Part shown: piece after piece, positions 20,301 through 29,150 of the stretch | Numbering within the stretch: the stretch's first letter is position 1 | How the letters are laid out: every line of letters begins with the position of its first letter | Assembly: GCF_002101775.1 (NCBI RefSeq) | Contig: NZ_LQPI01000032.1 | Span: forward strand, 62,001-126,000 | Length of the DNA: 64,000 nt | Direction: 5' to 3' | DNA from: Mycolicibacter nonchromogenicus | GTDB lineage: Bacteria > Actinomycetota > Actinomycetes > Mycobacteriales > Mycobacteriaceae | Notes under the pieces: model-generated | What the model was told of the DNA's origin: nothing | Database searches by the model: none | Seen by the model: only the letters and a program-made list of their open reading frames with translations | Program-made: the position numbers and the translations under genes

Positions 20301-21825
20301 GCCCCGGCAGCACGCCCAGTGCCACATCGGCCGCCGCCAGCGCCTCGACGGCGACAGCGGACAAAACTGCCACGTCATGTCCCTCGGCCTGATAGGCGGT
20401 TACCGCCGCGGTCAGCGCCTGGTCTACCGAGGCGCCATCCAGCGGCCGGATCTCGTCGAAGACCGGGCGCAGTTCTCCGAGTGACTCGGCCTCCACCGAG
20501 ACCACCTCGACGTCGGCGCGTCGCGCCTCGGTCACCACTGCGGGTGCCAGGGGCAGCAACGCGGGCTGGAACGAGGCCTCCACCCCGGCACGGGGGCCGA
20601 TTCGGTGCCATCCCGGGGTGAGGTCGGCGTCGGTCAGGCGGGCCTGCGCCTGCTCCCACGCGGCGCGCAGCTCGTCGTCGTCGGCACCGCGCACCTGCAT
20701 CACACGCAAGGTCTCTCCGCACAGCACGCGGGGGTCGATGACCACGGTGTCGACTCGGTCGAGCTCGCGCAGACTGCCCGGCCGCAGCACCACCGTGTCG
20801 TGATGGTCGGCCAGACCGCGGCCCAGGGTGGCGGCGAACGACTCGCGGGCGGTGCGGGTGGCCTTCGGCGCCGTCACCACGGCTGCTGTCCCGGCCAGAT
20901 CCGGATTGCTGGTCGCGGCGCCGATCACCCCGGCGCCCACGGCTTGCGCCCAGCCGCTGCGGGTCAGGTGGCGCTCCACCGGACCCGGCGGGCGCGGTGC
21001 CGGTCGCTGCGGGACGGGCACCGGCGGATGCTCGGCGTGAGCAGCGAGCTGCGGCTCGTGGCGGCGCCAGGCCCGTGCCTCGGCGCGTTCCTCCCCGGCG
21101 CGCATCGCCTCTACCGACAGGTCCACCGCGAGCGAGGTAGGCGCCTGGTTGAGGGTGTGCACGCCGGCACTGGCCAGCGCCAACAAGGCATCAGTGGCCT
21201 GCTTGCCGATGTTGTTCTCCAGCAGTCGGCGCAGCCGAGGCTGATAGTCGATGACGACCACGCCGGCCTCCAGGCCCAGCGGCAGGCCGGGCAACCGCAG
21301 CAGGCGGCCAACTGTCGCTGCGCCCAAGCCGGCGATATTGGCGCCGAGTGTCAGGGCACGCAGCGTTTCCGTCATCGCATCACCGGGCAGGCTCACCGCC
21401 GCACGGCCACGGGATCCCGTCTCTCGGTAGCGGCTCTCGGTGTCAGACACCACCTGGCACAGTTCACGCACCGAAACCACGTCGTTGTCGGCGGCGGCCG
21501 TGTCCAGTCCTACCACCAGGCGAGACAACGGGTGGTTCAGGCGGACCGAGACCACCCCGGGCAGCGCGCGGGCAGCATCCAGGACGGCGGTCGCCAGTTC
21601 GTCGCCGGCGGGTCCGTCGAGGCCGCGGACCTCCACCCAGGCGCGCCCCTCGCCGCGGAAACACCGTCGGGACAGCTTCGGGCCGCCATCGCCGTTCGGC
21701 AGAATCGCGCCGGCTACCCCGGTAGCGGTCTGGAACGAGGCATCGATCAGGTTTGACGTCAGGTGGACACCGAAAGTCGCTGCGCGCAGCGGCAAAGAGT
21801 GCCGAACGGCACGGCCTAAACTCAC
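17335..21825 (-). CDS. ctpH: CtpH-type P-type ATPase, metal cation transporter
   Basis: 1496 aa from GTG 21825. The P-type ATPase core lies in the C-terminal half: SSLTGES (actuator), VCFDKTGTLS with the phosphorylated Asp near residue 932, ALLITGDHP and MVGDGANDAAAIRAA (hinge). The long N-terminal half of about 650 residues is Ala/Val-rich with membrane-like segments, as in mycobacterial CtpH and CtpI (CtpH about 1540 aa). The transported ion is unknown. The frame is open to 22101, but that part covers the upstream gene; GTG 21831 is another option. It overlaps the 90-aa gene downstream and follows the Rv0426c-like gene by 11 bases. Confidence 0.92.
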   Translation of the reverse strand: MSLGRAVRHSLPLRAATFGVHLTSNLIDASFQTATGVAGAILPNGDGGPKLSRRCFRGEGRAWVEVRGLDGPAGDELATAVLDAARALPGVVSVRLNHPLSRLVVGLDTAAADNDVVSVRELCQVVSDTESRYRETGSRGRAAVSLPGDAMTETLRALTLGANIAGLGAATVGRLLRLPGLPLGLEAGVVVIDYQPRLRRLLENNIGKQATDALLALASAGVHTLNQAPTSLAVDLSVEAMRAGEERAEARAWRRHEPQLAAHAEHPPVPVPQRPAPRPPGPVERHLTRSGWAQAVGAGVIGAATSNPDLAGTAAVVTAPKATRTARESFAATLGRGLADHHDTVVLRPGSLRELDRVDTVVIDPRVLCGETLRVMQVRGADDDELRAAWEQAQARLTDADLTPGWHRIGPRAGVEASFQPALLPLAPAVVTEARRADVEVVSVEAESLGELRPVFDEIRPLDGASVDQALTAAVTAYQAEGHDVAVLSAVAVEALAAADVALGVLPGQGVPPWCADVLLTDLAAAWRVLHALPAARSASHRGVEIAIGATALGSLLMLPGVRGRGPGPVTTGAAAGALSGYWLARRAVDAAAPRPAAVHEWHAMSVDQVRAVLPPPELEEPTTTPHAPATAAALAAVDLARRGAHATAPPRLLRQFAQAVRSELSDPITPVLALGAAASAVLGSPVDAILVGSVLSGNAMLAAAQRLIAERRLSVLLSGQIPPARKVLPDGTTCEVLAEELLAGDVIEVRAHEVVPADGRLIEAIDLEVDESSLTGESLTVVKQVEATPGADLADRECMVYAGTTVVTGTAVALVTATGGDTHGRRAAELVAGDQSAIGLQHQLSLLTSKAWRISLAGGALVTGLGMARRIGLRQAVASGIAVSVAAIPEGLPLVATLAQQSSARRLTKAGVLVRVPRSVEALGRVDVVCFDKTGTLSKNRLRVAQVHPAEGFTDQDVLRVAASAAPVSNGAPQVHATDTAIVEGADAAGASAPPGLAAHLPFRSGRPYSASIRGTELTLKGAPEMVLACTGSGPDIKKSVAALAGNGLRVIAVARRELTPEQLAALGDDPEPEEIAEYCREGLAFVGLLGLSDTPRDEAAELLADLKRRRIPALLITGDHPLTATAIARELGLEVDSDQVISGAQWDALSRKGQERAVAERVVFARMSPENKVQIVQTLERTGKVSAMVGDGANDAAAIRAATVGIAVVAHGSEAASTAADVVLLDERIDTLLDALDEGRELWQRVQAAVAVLLGGNAGEVAFAIIGSALTGSSPLNARQLLLVNMLTDALPATALAVSSLNEQAAAGAGHGPDERALWRTVAVRGVTTASAAVGAWGLASLTGRQQRASTVALVSLVATQLGQTLLDSRDPLVVATAVGSLGVMGTLITIPGISQLLGCTPIGPLGWAQALGTATVATAGAAVVPRLLSKAQDHAAQPKEFIVPGPRRPDRPQASSDGQPAPRLRLVHNEDTDSRRGTVAARSSGDPSPPGGS

Positions 21826-21836
21826 TCGCACCCCGG

Positions 21837-22328
21837 CTAGTGGCGGGTACGCGTGCGGGTGCTGCTGGCGGGGCCGCTGCGCGATTGCCGCGCCGCCGTC
21901 TTCTTCGCCGGCGCGCTGCGACGCGCTGCCGTCGAAGAGCTCGCCGACTTCACCGGCTTGGTGGCCTTTGCCGTCGGCGCCGTTTTCAGCGACCGCACCG
22001 CGGCAGTTGGGGCATCCGCCGGCGCGTCGCTGCCTTTGGACCGATTGGTCAGTTGCTTGACCACCAGGGCGGTGCCGCCCACCGCAACCAGCACCGGCCA
22101 CTCGACCAGTCCGGTCATGCCGAGGGCGCCGAGTGTCAGCGCGGCTGCGGGAGTCGAGTGGCTGCCGGCACGCAGGCCCTGCTGCACGCCGCCGGCCGCA
22201 CCCTTGACGCCGCCGAGCACTCCGCCGACTGCGGCTCCGCTGAGCGCTCCGGCTGCCTCTGTGGTCATGGTGACCGCGCGGTTCGCCGCTCCGGCCACCC
22301 TTCGTACCGTCCCTGCGACGGCGTTCAT
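21837..22328 (-). CDS. Ala-rich small membrane-associated protein (Rv0426c-like)
   Basis: 163 aa. The N-terminal half is rich in Gly and Ala and hydrophobic (SGAAVGGVLGGVKGAAGG; LGALGMTGLVEWPVLVAVGG), suggesting one or two membrane-associated helices. The C-terminal 65 residues are basic with many Lys, Arg, Ser, Thr and Ala, like a disordered histone-type tail. Position directly upstream of ctpH and size match Rv0426c. The function is unknown. With ctpH and the 90-aa gene it forms a probable three-gene operon. Confidence 0.82.
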   Translation of the reverse strand: MNAVAGTVRRVAGAANRAVTMTTEAAGALSGAAVGGVLGGVKGAAGGVQQGLRAGSHSTPAAALTLGALGMTGLVEWPVLVAVGGTALVVKQLTNRSKGSDAPADAPTAAVRSLKTAPTAKATKPVKSASSSTAARRSAPAKKTAARQSRSGPASSTRTRTRH

Positions 22329-22434
22329 GGGAATTCCCTGCCCTTCAAATGAGCAAATTGGATAATCCGCCTATCTTATGCGCGATTTCGCGATCGGGCC
22401 GAAATCCACACGGAATTCATAGAACTGCGGGCCG

Positions 22435-23247
22435 TCAGTCCCGCCGGATCTCGACCAGCACCGGCGCGTGGTCGCTCGGCGACTTGCCCTTGCGTTCCTC
22501 GCGGACGATCTCGGCATGCGCGACGCGCGTCGCCAGGGCGGGCGAACCCAGAATGAAATCGATGCGCATGCCCTGCTTCTTGGGGAACCGCAGCTGGGTG
22601 TAGTCCCAGTAGGTGTAGACACCGGGGCCCGGGGCGAAGGGGCGCACCACGTCAAGGAACTGCGCGTCGGCCATCGCCTGGAAGGCCAAGCGTTCGGGTT
22701 GCGAGACGTGGGTCGCTCCCTCGAAGAACTCCATGCTCCACACGTCGTCGTCCTGTGGAGCGATGTTCCAGTCGCCCACCAGCGCGATCGGCGCGGACGG
22801 ATCGTCACGCAGCCACCCCTCAGCGGTATCGCGCAGCGCGGCAAGCCAATCCAGTTTGTAGGTGTAATGCGGATCATTCAGGGCGCGTCCGTTGGGCACG
22901 TAGAGGCTCCAGACCCGCACCCCACCGCAGGTGGCACCCAGAGCACGCGCCTCCACGAGGGGATCGGCGTCGGCCTTGGCCCACGCCGGCTGGCCGGGAA
23001 ACCCGATCTCGACGTCATCCAGCCCAACCCGCGACGCGATCGCCACCCCGTTCCACTGATTCAGTCCGACGTGGGCAACCTCGTAGCCCAATTCGTGAAA
23101 CGGCAGCGTCGGAAACTGGGCATCGGTGCACTTTGTCTCCTGCATGGCCAGCACATCGATATCGGCGCGGGCCAGCCAGTCGGTGACCCGATCTACCCGA
23201 GAGCGAATGGAGTTGACGTTCCAGGTGGCCAGTCGCAGCACAGTCAC
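22435..23247 (-). CDS. xthA: Exodeoxyribonuclease III XthA
   Basis: 270 aa endonuclease/exonuclease/phosphatase-fold enzyme that cuts abasic DNA and trims 3-prime ends in base excision repair. Visible active-site blocks are TWNVNSIRSR, QETKCTDAQFP (metal-binding Glu), YVPNG, GDWNIAPQ (Asp/Asn) and the terminal SDHAPV (Asp-His pair). The start is GTG 23247. It corresponds to Rv0427c. Transcribed in the same direction as the GNAT and def genes upstream, with a 100-base gap holding a repeat. Confidence 0.94.
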   Translation of the reverse strand: MTVLRLATWNVNSIRSRVDRVTDWLARADIDVLAMQETKCTDAQFPTLPFHELGYEVAHVGLNQWNGVAIASRVGLDDVEIGFPGQPAWAKADADPLVEARALGATCGGVRVWSLYVPNGRALNDPHYTYKLDWLAALRDTAEGWLRDDPSAPIALVGDWNIAPQDDDVWSMEFFEGATHVSQPERLAFQAMADAQFLDVVRPFAPGPGVYTYWDYTQLRFPKKQGMRIDFILGSPALATRVAHAEIVREERKGKSPSDHAPVLVEIRRD

Positions 23248-23260
23248 GCAGCCACCCTAG

Positions 23261-23337
23261 TTCGACGGCGGCGACCCGCTGCGCGTGACTTCGTCGCGCT
23301 GGCGATCGCCGCTGGTTCGACGGCGGCGACCCGCTGC
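23261..23337. repeat. 22-bp direct repeat, two copies
   Basis: TTCGACGGCGGCGACCCGCT plus GC occurs at 23261-23282 and again at 23316-23337, 55 bases apart, in the gap between xthA and the GNAT gene. The copies are identical. The purpose is unknown. Confidence 0.8.
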
Positions 23338-23347
23338 TCGCGCCTGG

Positions 23348-24286
23348 CTACGCCACCAGCAACCGGGCATCGAGGTAGCGCGTGCGGTGCTGGCCCGCGA
23401 AACCGATCGCCTCGAAGAAGGCGAATGCCTGGGCATCGGTGCTCGGCACCTGGGCATAGCCGCGGGTGGCGCCGTGATCAACACCCCAGGCCAGCAGTGC
23501 GGCGCAGATCGCCCGCCCGAAGCCCTGACGGCACCGGTCGGGGGCCACCCGAACAGACGACAGCCCCAGCCAGCGGGTTCCGTCCTGACCTTTGGTGACT
23601 GCGCCACGCCCGACCGCCACCCCGGGAATCGACGCGAAGATCACCTCACCGTCGACCACCGCGGCCAACACGTCCACCGGCAGCTCGTGACCGAACGTCG
23701 CCAGCCAGTCGCCATCGGGCTCGGCGGCCAGGGCCACCGCACCGGGCCCCGCGCCGCCGGCACCGAGGTCGCACACCAGGGTGCGGGTCTCGTGGCGCGT
23801 CGGGATGTCCTCGGGCAGTCGCTGGGAGTACCTGCCGCCTGCGGGGGAGAGTCGCTCTGGGACCGCCAGCGACGGCGGCAGGCCGCGCTGCGCATACCAG
23901 TCGATGATCGCCGCGATGGTGTTCGCGTGGGCAAACATGTCGAGGGGCACAGCCGAATTGGCGGCGAGGTCGGCGCCGGGCCCCGCTCGCAGCAACCAAC
24001 CCTCCAGCCATTGATGCTCGCTGCCGGGCCAGGCCAGTGCGGCGGCATGTTCGACGGAACGAATCGTGGAGTTCTTCACCGGCCGATCGGTCAGCTGGCG
24101 CACGTACAGCACATCGGCGTGCCGGAACTCGTGCACCACACCGCCGGCCGAGCGGACCCGCACCAGCGGCCCGACCTGCACCAGATTCCCGATCACATCG
24201 CCCATCGGCGGGGAGGAGCCCGGGGCGCGCAGGTAGCGCAGACTCACCCGGACGCCGATCTCAGGGAGTTCGGGTGGCTGGGGCAT
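23348..24286 (-). CDS. GNAT-family N-acetyltransferase (Rv0428c-like)
   Basis: 312 aa, with a GNAT domain in the C-terminal half. LSSVRVAPDRCRQGFGRAIC is the acetyl-CoA pyrophosphate-binding motif A (Q/RxxGxG/A), followed by AFAFFEAIGFAGQHRTRYL, the usual motif B end. The N-terminal 80 residues (VSLRYLRAPG, GDVIGNLVQV, VRVRSAGG) look like a small beta domain. M. tuberculosis Rv0428c has the same length class (302 aa). The acceptor substrate is unknown. The start lies five bases after the def stop, so the two are probably co-transcribed. Confidence 0.9.
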   Translation of the reverse strand: MPQPPELPEIGVRVSLRYLRAPGSSPPMGDVIGNLVQVGPLVRVRSAGGVVHEFRHADVLYVRQLTDRPVKNSTIRSVEHAAALAWPGSEHQWLEGWLLRAGPGADLAANSAVPLDMFAHANTIAAIIDWYAQRGLPPSLAVPERLSPAGGRYSQRLPEDIPTRHETRTLVCDLGAGGAGPGAVALAAEPDGDWLATFGHELPVDVLAAVVDGEVIFASIPGVAVGRGAVTKGQDGTRWLGLSSVRVAPDRCRQGFGRAICAALLAWGVDHGATRGYAQVPSTDAQAFAFFEAIGFAGQHRTRYLDARLLVA

Positions 24287-24291
24287 AACGC

Positions 24292-24885
24292 TCAGTGACC
24301 GAATGGATCGGGCACGTCGCCCGGCATCCAGGACAGGCCGGGCACACCCCAGCCGTTGGCTTTCACCGCCCGTTTCGCGGCGCGGGCGTTCCGGCCCACC
24401 AACATGTCCAGGTAGAGCAGGCCGTCAAGGTGACCGGTCTCGTGTTGCAGCATCCGGGCGAACAGGCCGGTGCCCTCCAGCGTCACCGGGTTGCCGTCGC
24501 CGTCCAGTCCGGTGACCCGCGCCCACTCGGCCCGACCGGTCGGAAACGACTCGCCGGGCACCGACAGACAGCCTTCGTCGTCCTCGTCGGGGTCGGGCAT
24601 GGTTTCGGGTCGCTCGGAGGTCTCCAGCACCGGGTTGACCACCACGCCGCGGCGCCGCGTGGTGGAGCCGCGGTCGTCGGCGCAGTCGTAGACGAAGACC
24701 CGCAGCCCCACGCCAATCTGATTGGCGGCCAAGCCGACGCCGTTGGCGGCGTCCATGGTCTCGTACATCGAGGTGATCAGCTCACCGAGGTCGGCAGGCA
24801 ATGAGCCGTCTTCGCCGACGGGCACCGGGCTGGTGGGCGTGTGCAGGACGGGATCGCCCACAATGCGGATGGGTAGGACGGCCAT
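24292..24885 (-). CDS. def: Peptide deformylase Def
   Basis: 197 aa metalloenzyme that removes the formyl group from nascent proteins at the ribosome exit. All three motifs are present: [10 protein letters not shown] (about 49-58), EGCLSVPG with metal ligand Cys106, and QHETGH with His148 and His152. The final motif HETGH, in place of the usual HExDH, is as in M. tuberculosis Def, and the length is identical. ATG 24885. It heads a reverse-strand group def-GNAT-xthA. Confidence 0.97.
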   Translation of the reverse strand: MAVLPIRIVGDPVLHTPTSPVPVGEDGSLPADLGELITSMYETMDAANGVGLAANQIGVGLRVFVYDCADDRGSTTRRRGVVVNPVLETSERPETMPDPDEDDEGCLSVPGESFPTGRAEWARVTGLDGDGNPVTLEGTGLFARMLQHETGHLDGLLYLDMLVGRNARAAKRAVKANGWGVPGLSWMPGDVPDPFGH

Positions 24886-24901
24886 GATTGCAAATCTTAG
24901 G

Positions 24902-24994
24902 TGGGCGGTTCAGCGAGGCTCGACGGAGGAGAGGCGAAGCTGGGACCGCCGGGTTGCTGGGCGGTTCAGCGAGGCTCGACGGAGGAGAGGCGAA
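24902..24994. repeat. 37-bp direct repeat, two copies
   Basis: A 37-base unit beginning TGGGCGGTTCAGCGAGGCTC and ending GAGAGGCGAA occurs at 24902-24938 and again, identical, at 24958-24994 (period 56). It lies directly upstream of def, between the divergent def and DUF3263 genes. The rest of this 262-base gap holds no gene. Confidence 0.85.
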
Positions 24995-25147
24995 ACCCCG
25001 GCGGCCAAGTGCAGCGGCCGGCGACGCGCGGGGCAGGCTCCCCGTTCAACCCATCCCGCCGTGATTGAATATTCGCTCAGGACACGCCGCCGAAAAACAA
25101 CCGAACATTTGCAGCAAGAGAACTTTCCGGAAGGGCCCAGAAACGAT

Positions 25148-25456
25148 ATGGACGGCGCCATGGCGCAGGCGAATCGCTCAGGGGACGATTCGGAACCCAC
25201 CGACGGTCTGAGTCGTCGTGAACACGACATCCTGTCCTTTGAACGTGACTGGTGGAAGTACGCCGGCGCCAAGGAAGAGGCCATCAAAGAACGCTTCGCG
25301 CTGTCGGCGACCCGGTACTACCAGGTCCTCAACGCGCTGGTCGACCGGCCGGAGGCCCTGGCCGCCGACCCGATGCTGGTCAAACGGCTGCGCCGGCTGC
25401 GTTCCAGCCGTCAGAAGGCGCGCGCCGCGCGTCGTCTCGGGTTCGACATCACCTGA
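25148..25456 (+). CDS. DUF3263 protein (Rv0430-like)
   Basis: 102 aa, the same length as M. tuberculosis Rv0430. The sequence is charged and helical: LSRREHDILSFERDWWKYAG, then KERFALSATRYYQVLNAL and a strongly basic C-terminus (VKRLRRLRSSRQKARAARRL). The middle looks like a helix-turn-helix (a sigma-like or DUF3263 domain), so nucleic-acid binding is likely but unproven. ATG 25148 is chosen because it gives the length of the orthologue; the frame is open to 24722 upstream, where it overlaps the def promoter region. Confidence 0.88.
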   Translation: MDGAMAQANRSGDDSEPTDGLSRREHDILSFERDWWKYAGAKEEAIKERFALSATRYYQVLNALVDRPEALAADPMLVKRLRRLRSSRQKARAARRLGFDIT

Positions 25457-25512
25457 TTGTCTGACCCCTTGATTGCTGGGCGTTTATCGGTCATGGCCCG
25501 CTCCTCGATACC

Positions 25513-25992
25513 ATGGGCGCAATGAACGACCACGTTCCTGACTCCTCCCGACTCCCGCTCCGGGCGATGGTGATGGTTTTGCTGTTCCTGGGCACCATCT
25601 TCCTGCTGGTCGGATTCCAAGCTCTCGGATCGTCGACCCCCGACGACGACATCGACAGCCCCACGACGGCGCAGCCGGCCACCACGAGCTCGGCGCCGGC
25701 CAAACCCGAACGCCCCGCACCGAAGTCCGAGGTGCGGGTCTTCAACATCTCTGAGCAGGCGGGGCTGGCCGGGCAGACCGGTGACCGGTTGCGCGAAGCC
25801 GGCTGGAACGTGACCGAGATCGGCAACCTCGAACTGCCGGAGGTCACGCAGACCACCGTGTACTTCACCGACGCTGAGGGCGAGCAGGAGTCGGCCCATT
25901 CGGTGGCCCAAGTGCTGGGAGCGGCCGTGGAGCCGCGCATCCCGGATGTGGCCGAGCTACCACCGGGCGTCATCGTGGTGGTCGCGGGTTAA
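25513..25992 (+). CDS. virR: VirR, LytR-C-terminal domain protein
   Basis: 159 aa. A single membrane helix lies near residues 17-40 (RAMVMVLLFLGTIFLLVGFQ), followed by a Ser/Thr/Pro/Ala linker and an extracytoplasmic LytR_C domain (VRVFNISEQAGLAGQTGDRL to the end). In M. tuberculosis the orthologue Rv0431 (VirR) limits membrane vesicle release and shapes the cell wall. ATG 25513 and ATG 25522 are both possible starts; the second gives MNDHVPDSS and may be the true one. It precedes sodC by 9 bases and is probably co-transcribed with it. Confidence 0.92.
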   Translation: MGAMNDHVPDSSRLPLRAMVMVLLFLGTIFLLVGFQALGSSTPDDDIDSPTTAQPATTSSAPAKPERPAPKSEVRVFNISEQAGLAGQTGDRLREAGWNVTEIGNLELPEVTQTTVYFTDAEGEQESAHSVAQVLGAAVEPRIPDVAELPPGVIVVVAG

Positions 25993-26001
25993 GCTCCTCG
26001 C

Positions 26002-26712
26002 ATGGTCACAGGTCACCGCAGAGCTCTCGCCGCCGTCATCTTCGCCACCCCGATTGCGTTGCTCGCGGCATGTAGTCCCCCCAACCAGGTACCGTCTGAC
26101 GTGCCCGGCACCACGCCGCCCATCTGGACCGGGTCGGCGGCACCCTCGGCCACGGAGTCCGAGTCGGGCGGTTCGGCAGCCTCGGAGAATCTCGTCGCGC
26201 ACCTGACGACCGCCGACGGCGGCCAGGTCGCCACCGCAACGTTCGAGTTCAGCAAGGCGGGCGGCAAGGAGTTCGCCACCGTGACCGTGCGGACCACCAG
26301 CAGCGGGGTGCTCACGCCTGGTTTCCACGGTATGCACATCCACGGCGTCGGCAAGTGCGAAGCCGAGTCGGTGGCCCCCACCGGCGGCGCGCCGGGCCCC
26401 TTCCTGTCAGCCGGCGGACACTTCCAGGCGCCCGGCCACAATGAGCACCCGCAGAGCGGCGACCTGACGTCGCTGCAGGTGCGCTCCGACGGCAGTGCCC
26501 TGTTGGTCACCACCACCGACGCGTTCACCAAGGCTGACCTGCTGGACGGCGAGGGGACCGCGATCATCATTCACGCCGATGACGACAACTTCGCCAACAT
26601 TCCGGCGGACCGCTACACGCAGGTCAACGGCACTCCCGGTCCGGATCAGACCACGCTGACCACCGGCGATGCCGGGAAGCGGATTGCGTGTGGTGTCATC
26701 GGCGCCGGATAG
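26002..26712 (+). CDS. sodC: Periplasmic Cu/Zn superoxide dismutase lipoprotein SodC
   Basis: 236 aa. The N-terminal signal ends in the lipobox LLAAC, followed by a Ser/Thr/Pro linker, so the enzyme is tethered outside the membrane. Metal-site blocks are [24 protein letters not shown] and [10 protein letters not shown]; the Cys of GKC and of RIACGVIG would form the disulfide. It converts superoxide to peroxide and protects against host or self-made oxidants. It matches M. tuberculosis Rv0432 in size and order. The next gene overlaps its end. Confidence 0.96.
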   Translation: MVTGHRRALAAVIFATPIALLAACSPPNQVPSDVPGTTPPIWTGSAAPSATESESGGSAASENLVAHLTTADGGQVATATFEFSKAGGKEFATVTVRTTSSGVLTPGFHGMHIHGVGKCEAESVAPTGGAPGPFLSAGGHFQAPGHNEHPQSGDLTSLQVRSDGSALLVTTTDAFTKADLLDGEGTAIIIHADDDNFANIPADRYTQVNGTPGPDQTTLTTGDAGKRIACGVIGAG

Positions 26713-27856
26713 CACACCGGCCAGGGCTTCCTCGAGATCGGAAGCCCGAATCGAGTTCGCGCGCAGTCCCCGTCCCACCCTCGGCGTGGAATGGGAACTG
26801 GCTCTCGTCGACGCGGAGACCCGTGATCTGAGCAACGAGGCCAACGCCGTGCTGTCCGAGCTCGCCGAAAATCCGCATGTGCACAAGGAATTGCTGCGCA
26901 ACACCGTCGAGCTCGTCACGGGTGTCTGTGACACCACCGGCGAGGCCGTCGAGGACCTGCGCCAGACGCTGGCGGTGACCCGGCCGATCGTGCATGCCCG
27001 GGGCATGGAGCTGTTCGGCGCCGGCACCCACCCGTTCGCGCGGTGGTCGGCGCAGAAGCTGACCGATGCACCGCGCTATGCCGAGCTGATCAAACGCACC
27101 CAGTGGTGGGGTCGGCAGATGTTGATCTGGGGCGTGCACGTCCACGTCGGTATCTCCTCGGCCTACAAGGTGATGCCGATCATCTCGTCGCTGTTGCAGC
27201 ACTATCCGCATCTGCTGGCGTTGTCGGCCTCGTCGCCGTGGTGGGAGGGGCACGACACCGGCTACGCGAGCAACCGCGCGATGATGTTCCAGCAGTTGCC
27301 CACCGCGGGTCTGCCCTTCCAGTTTCAGACCTGGGAAGAGTTCGAGGGCTTCGTCTACGACCAAAAGAAGACCGGGATCATCGATCACACCAACGAGATC
27401 CGTTGGGACATCCGGCCATCACCGCATCTGGGCACCATCGAGGTGCGGGTCTGCGACGGCGTGTCCAACCTGCGTGAGCTGGGCGCCCTGGTGGCGTTGA
27501 CGCACTGCCTGATCGTCGATCTGGATCGGCGGCTGGAAGCCGATGAGTCCCTGCCCACCATGCCGCCCTGGCACGTGCAGGAGAACAAGTGGCGCGCGGC
27601 ACGCTACGGGTTGGACGCCGAGATCATCCTCGACGCCGACAGCAACGAGCGCCTGGTGACCGAGGACCTCGACGAGCTGCTCAATCGGCTGGAGCCGGTC
27701 GCCGCGCGACTGCACTGCGCCGATGAGCTGGCCGCTGTCGCCGACATCTACCGAACCGGCGCGTCGTATCAGCGTCAGCGCCGGGTGGCCGAGGAACACG
27801 ACGGCGATCTGCGTGCCGTGGTCGATGCACTGGTGGACGAACTCGATATCTCGTGA
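26693..27856 (+). CDS. Glutamate-cysteine ligase-like carboxylate-amine ligase (Rv0433-like)
   Basis: 387 aa from GTG 26693, a start that overlaps the sodC end by 20 bases and gives nearly the length of Rv0433 (376 aa). The GCS2/YbdK fold is shown by [40 protein letters not shown] and [21 protein letters not shown]. These hold the ATP- and metal-binding Glu and His residues of the family. YbdK proteins have weak glutamate-cysteine ligase activity; mycobacteria use mycothiol, so the true substrate is unclear. The stop overlaps the next start (GTGATGA). Confidence 0.92.
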   Translation: MSSAPDSTPARASSRSEARIEFARSPRPTLGVEWELALVDAETRDLSNEANAVLSELAENPHVHKELLRNTVELVTGVCDTTGEAVEDLRQTLAVTRPIVHARGMELFGAGTHPFARWSAQKLTDAPRYAELIKRTQWWGRQMLIWGVHVHVGISSAYKVMPIISSLLQHYPHLLALSASSPWWEGHDTGYASNRAMMFQQLPTAGLPFQFQTWEEFEGFVYDQKKTGIIDHTNEIRWDIRPSPHLGTIEVRVCDGVSNLRELGALVALTHCLIVDLDRRLEADESLPTMPPWHVQENKWRAARYGLDAEIILDADSNERLVTEDLDELLNRLEPVAARLHCADELAAVADIYRTGASYQRQRRVAEEHDGDLRAVVDALVDELDIS

Positions 27857-28497
27857 TGGAACTGCCGATGTTCCCGCTGGAGTGGGCATTGCTGCCCGGC
27901 GAGGAACTGTCGATGCGGATCTTCGAGATGCGCTACACCGTGATGGTCGGTGACCTGCTGCGCAGCGACGATCCGCGCTTCGGGGTGGTGCTGATCGCTC
28001 GGGGCCGGGAGGTGGGCGGCGGTGAGCAACGCAACGACGTCGGCGTGATGGCCGCCATCACCGAGTGCGCCGAGCTCGGGTCAGGCCGATACGCGTTGCG
28101 GTGCCTGACCGGAGAGCGGATTCGGGTGCGGGAGTGGCTGCCCGACGACCCCTACCCGCGGGCGATCATCGAGGTGTGGCCGGACGAGCCGTCGGAACCG
28201 GTGAGTGACGAGCAGTTCACTGCGCTCGAAGACCGCATCGTGGCGCTGCACAAGCGGATGGCCCAAGCGCAGCGACGGTGGGTGATGCCGGGCCGCGACA
28301 GCCTGCTGGGCGGACGCCGGCTGCGCTCGCTGGACCCGGTGCAACGGCTGTACTCGCTGGCCTGCCGGGTTCCGATGGGAGAGGCCGACCGCTATGCGGT
28401 GCTGGCGGCGCCGTCGCTGAACGACCGGTTGGCGGCGCTGTATGAGGCGATCGAGACCGTTTCCGCGCGAGTCGAATTCGACATCCCCAACGGGTAG
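27853..28497 (+). CDS. Lon N-terminal (LON substrate-binding) domain protein
   Basis: 214 aa consisting of a LON-type substrate-binding domain without ATPase or protease parts. The hallmark start is ELPMFPLEWALLPGEELSMRIFEMRY, given here only as its positions 3-28, and GVVLIARGREVGG follows at about 50-62. A helical C-terminal part contains RRWVMPGRDS. It corresponds to Rv0434. GTG 27853 overlaps the stop of the preceding ligase gene. The function is unknown; cereblon-like LON domains bind small ligands or unfolded protein. Confidence 0.9.
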   Translation: MMELPMFPLEWALLPGEELSMRIFEMRYTVMVGDLLRSDDPRFGVVLIARGREVGGGEQRNDVGVMAAITECAELGSGRYALRCLTGERIRVREWLPDDPYPRAIIEVWPDEPSEPVSDEQFTALEDRIVALHKRMAQAQRRWVMPGRDSLLGGRRLRSLDPVQRLYSLACRVPMGEADRYAVLAAPSLNDRLAALYEAIETVSARVEFDIPNG

Positions 28498-28501
28498 AAA
28501 G

Positions 28502-29083
28502 TCAGGGGGGCGCCAACCGGGCCAATTGTCGATCGATCAGTGCGCGAATCTCATCGTGTCCTCGGGTGACGCCGACGGCGCTCTCATTGCACAGGTTGCG
28601 CGCGGTTTGGGCGATCAGGATCGAGATCGCGACCGGCGGGTATTCCTCCAGATCGACGCCGTGGGCCCGCAGTGCCACCGTGACCGCCGCGGTCTCGATG
28701 TCGCGTACTCGCTCGGCGTAGGCCTTGAGCTCGGCCTGAATGGCCTTGCGGTGGTTGGCCAGTGCCATGAACTCGGTATTCAATCTGGTCATGCGGGTGT
28801 CGCTGTTGATCTCCCACAGCGAGCGCAGCGGATCGTCGGCGGTCAGGGCGGCGCGCATCCGATCCAAGGCGACGTCGGCGCCGGCCCGCAGCACCTCGAC
28901 GAACAGGTCATCCATGGTGGGGAAGTAGTAGTAGACCAGGGCTTGGCGCACGCCGGCCTCGGCGGCGACGCGGCGGGAGGTCGCGGCGGCGTAGCCCTCG
29001 TCGCGCATCAATCGTGCCGTCGCCTCGATCAGGCGATGCCGGGCGGCATTGTCGGTCGATTTTGCCTTGCGCGGAGCCACCAT
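28502..29083 (-). CDS. TetR-family regulator, divergent from a P450
   Basis: 193 aa. The TetR helix-turn-helix lies at about residues 17-62 (ATARLMRDEGYAAATSRRVA, then GVRQALVYYYFPTMDDLF). The C-terminal part is all-helical and should bind a ligand and form the dimer. It is transcribed away from a cytochrome P450 gene, with 125 bases between the starts that contain a perfect palindrome. The usual arrangement would be repression of both genes until an inducer appears. The ligand is unknown. Confidence 0.9.
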   Translation of the reverse strand: MVAPRKAKSTDNAARHRLIEATARLMRDEGYAAATSRRVAAEAGVRQALVYYYFPTMDDLFVEVLRAGADVALDRMRAALTADDPLRSLWEINSDTRMTRLNTEFMALANHRKAIQAELKAYAERVRDIETAAVTVALRAHGVDLEEYPPVAISILIAQTARNLCNESAVGVTRGHDEIRALIDRQLARLAPP

Positions 29084-29150
29084 TCAGGCCAACCCGGGAT
29101 TGTGATTGCTTGACCGTCCGGCGGCGCGCATGGTACGCATGACGCATTCT

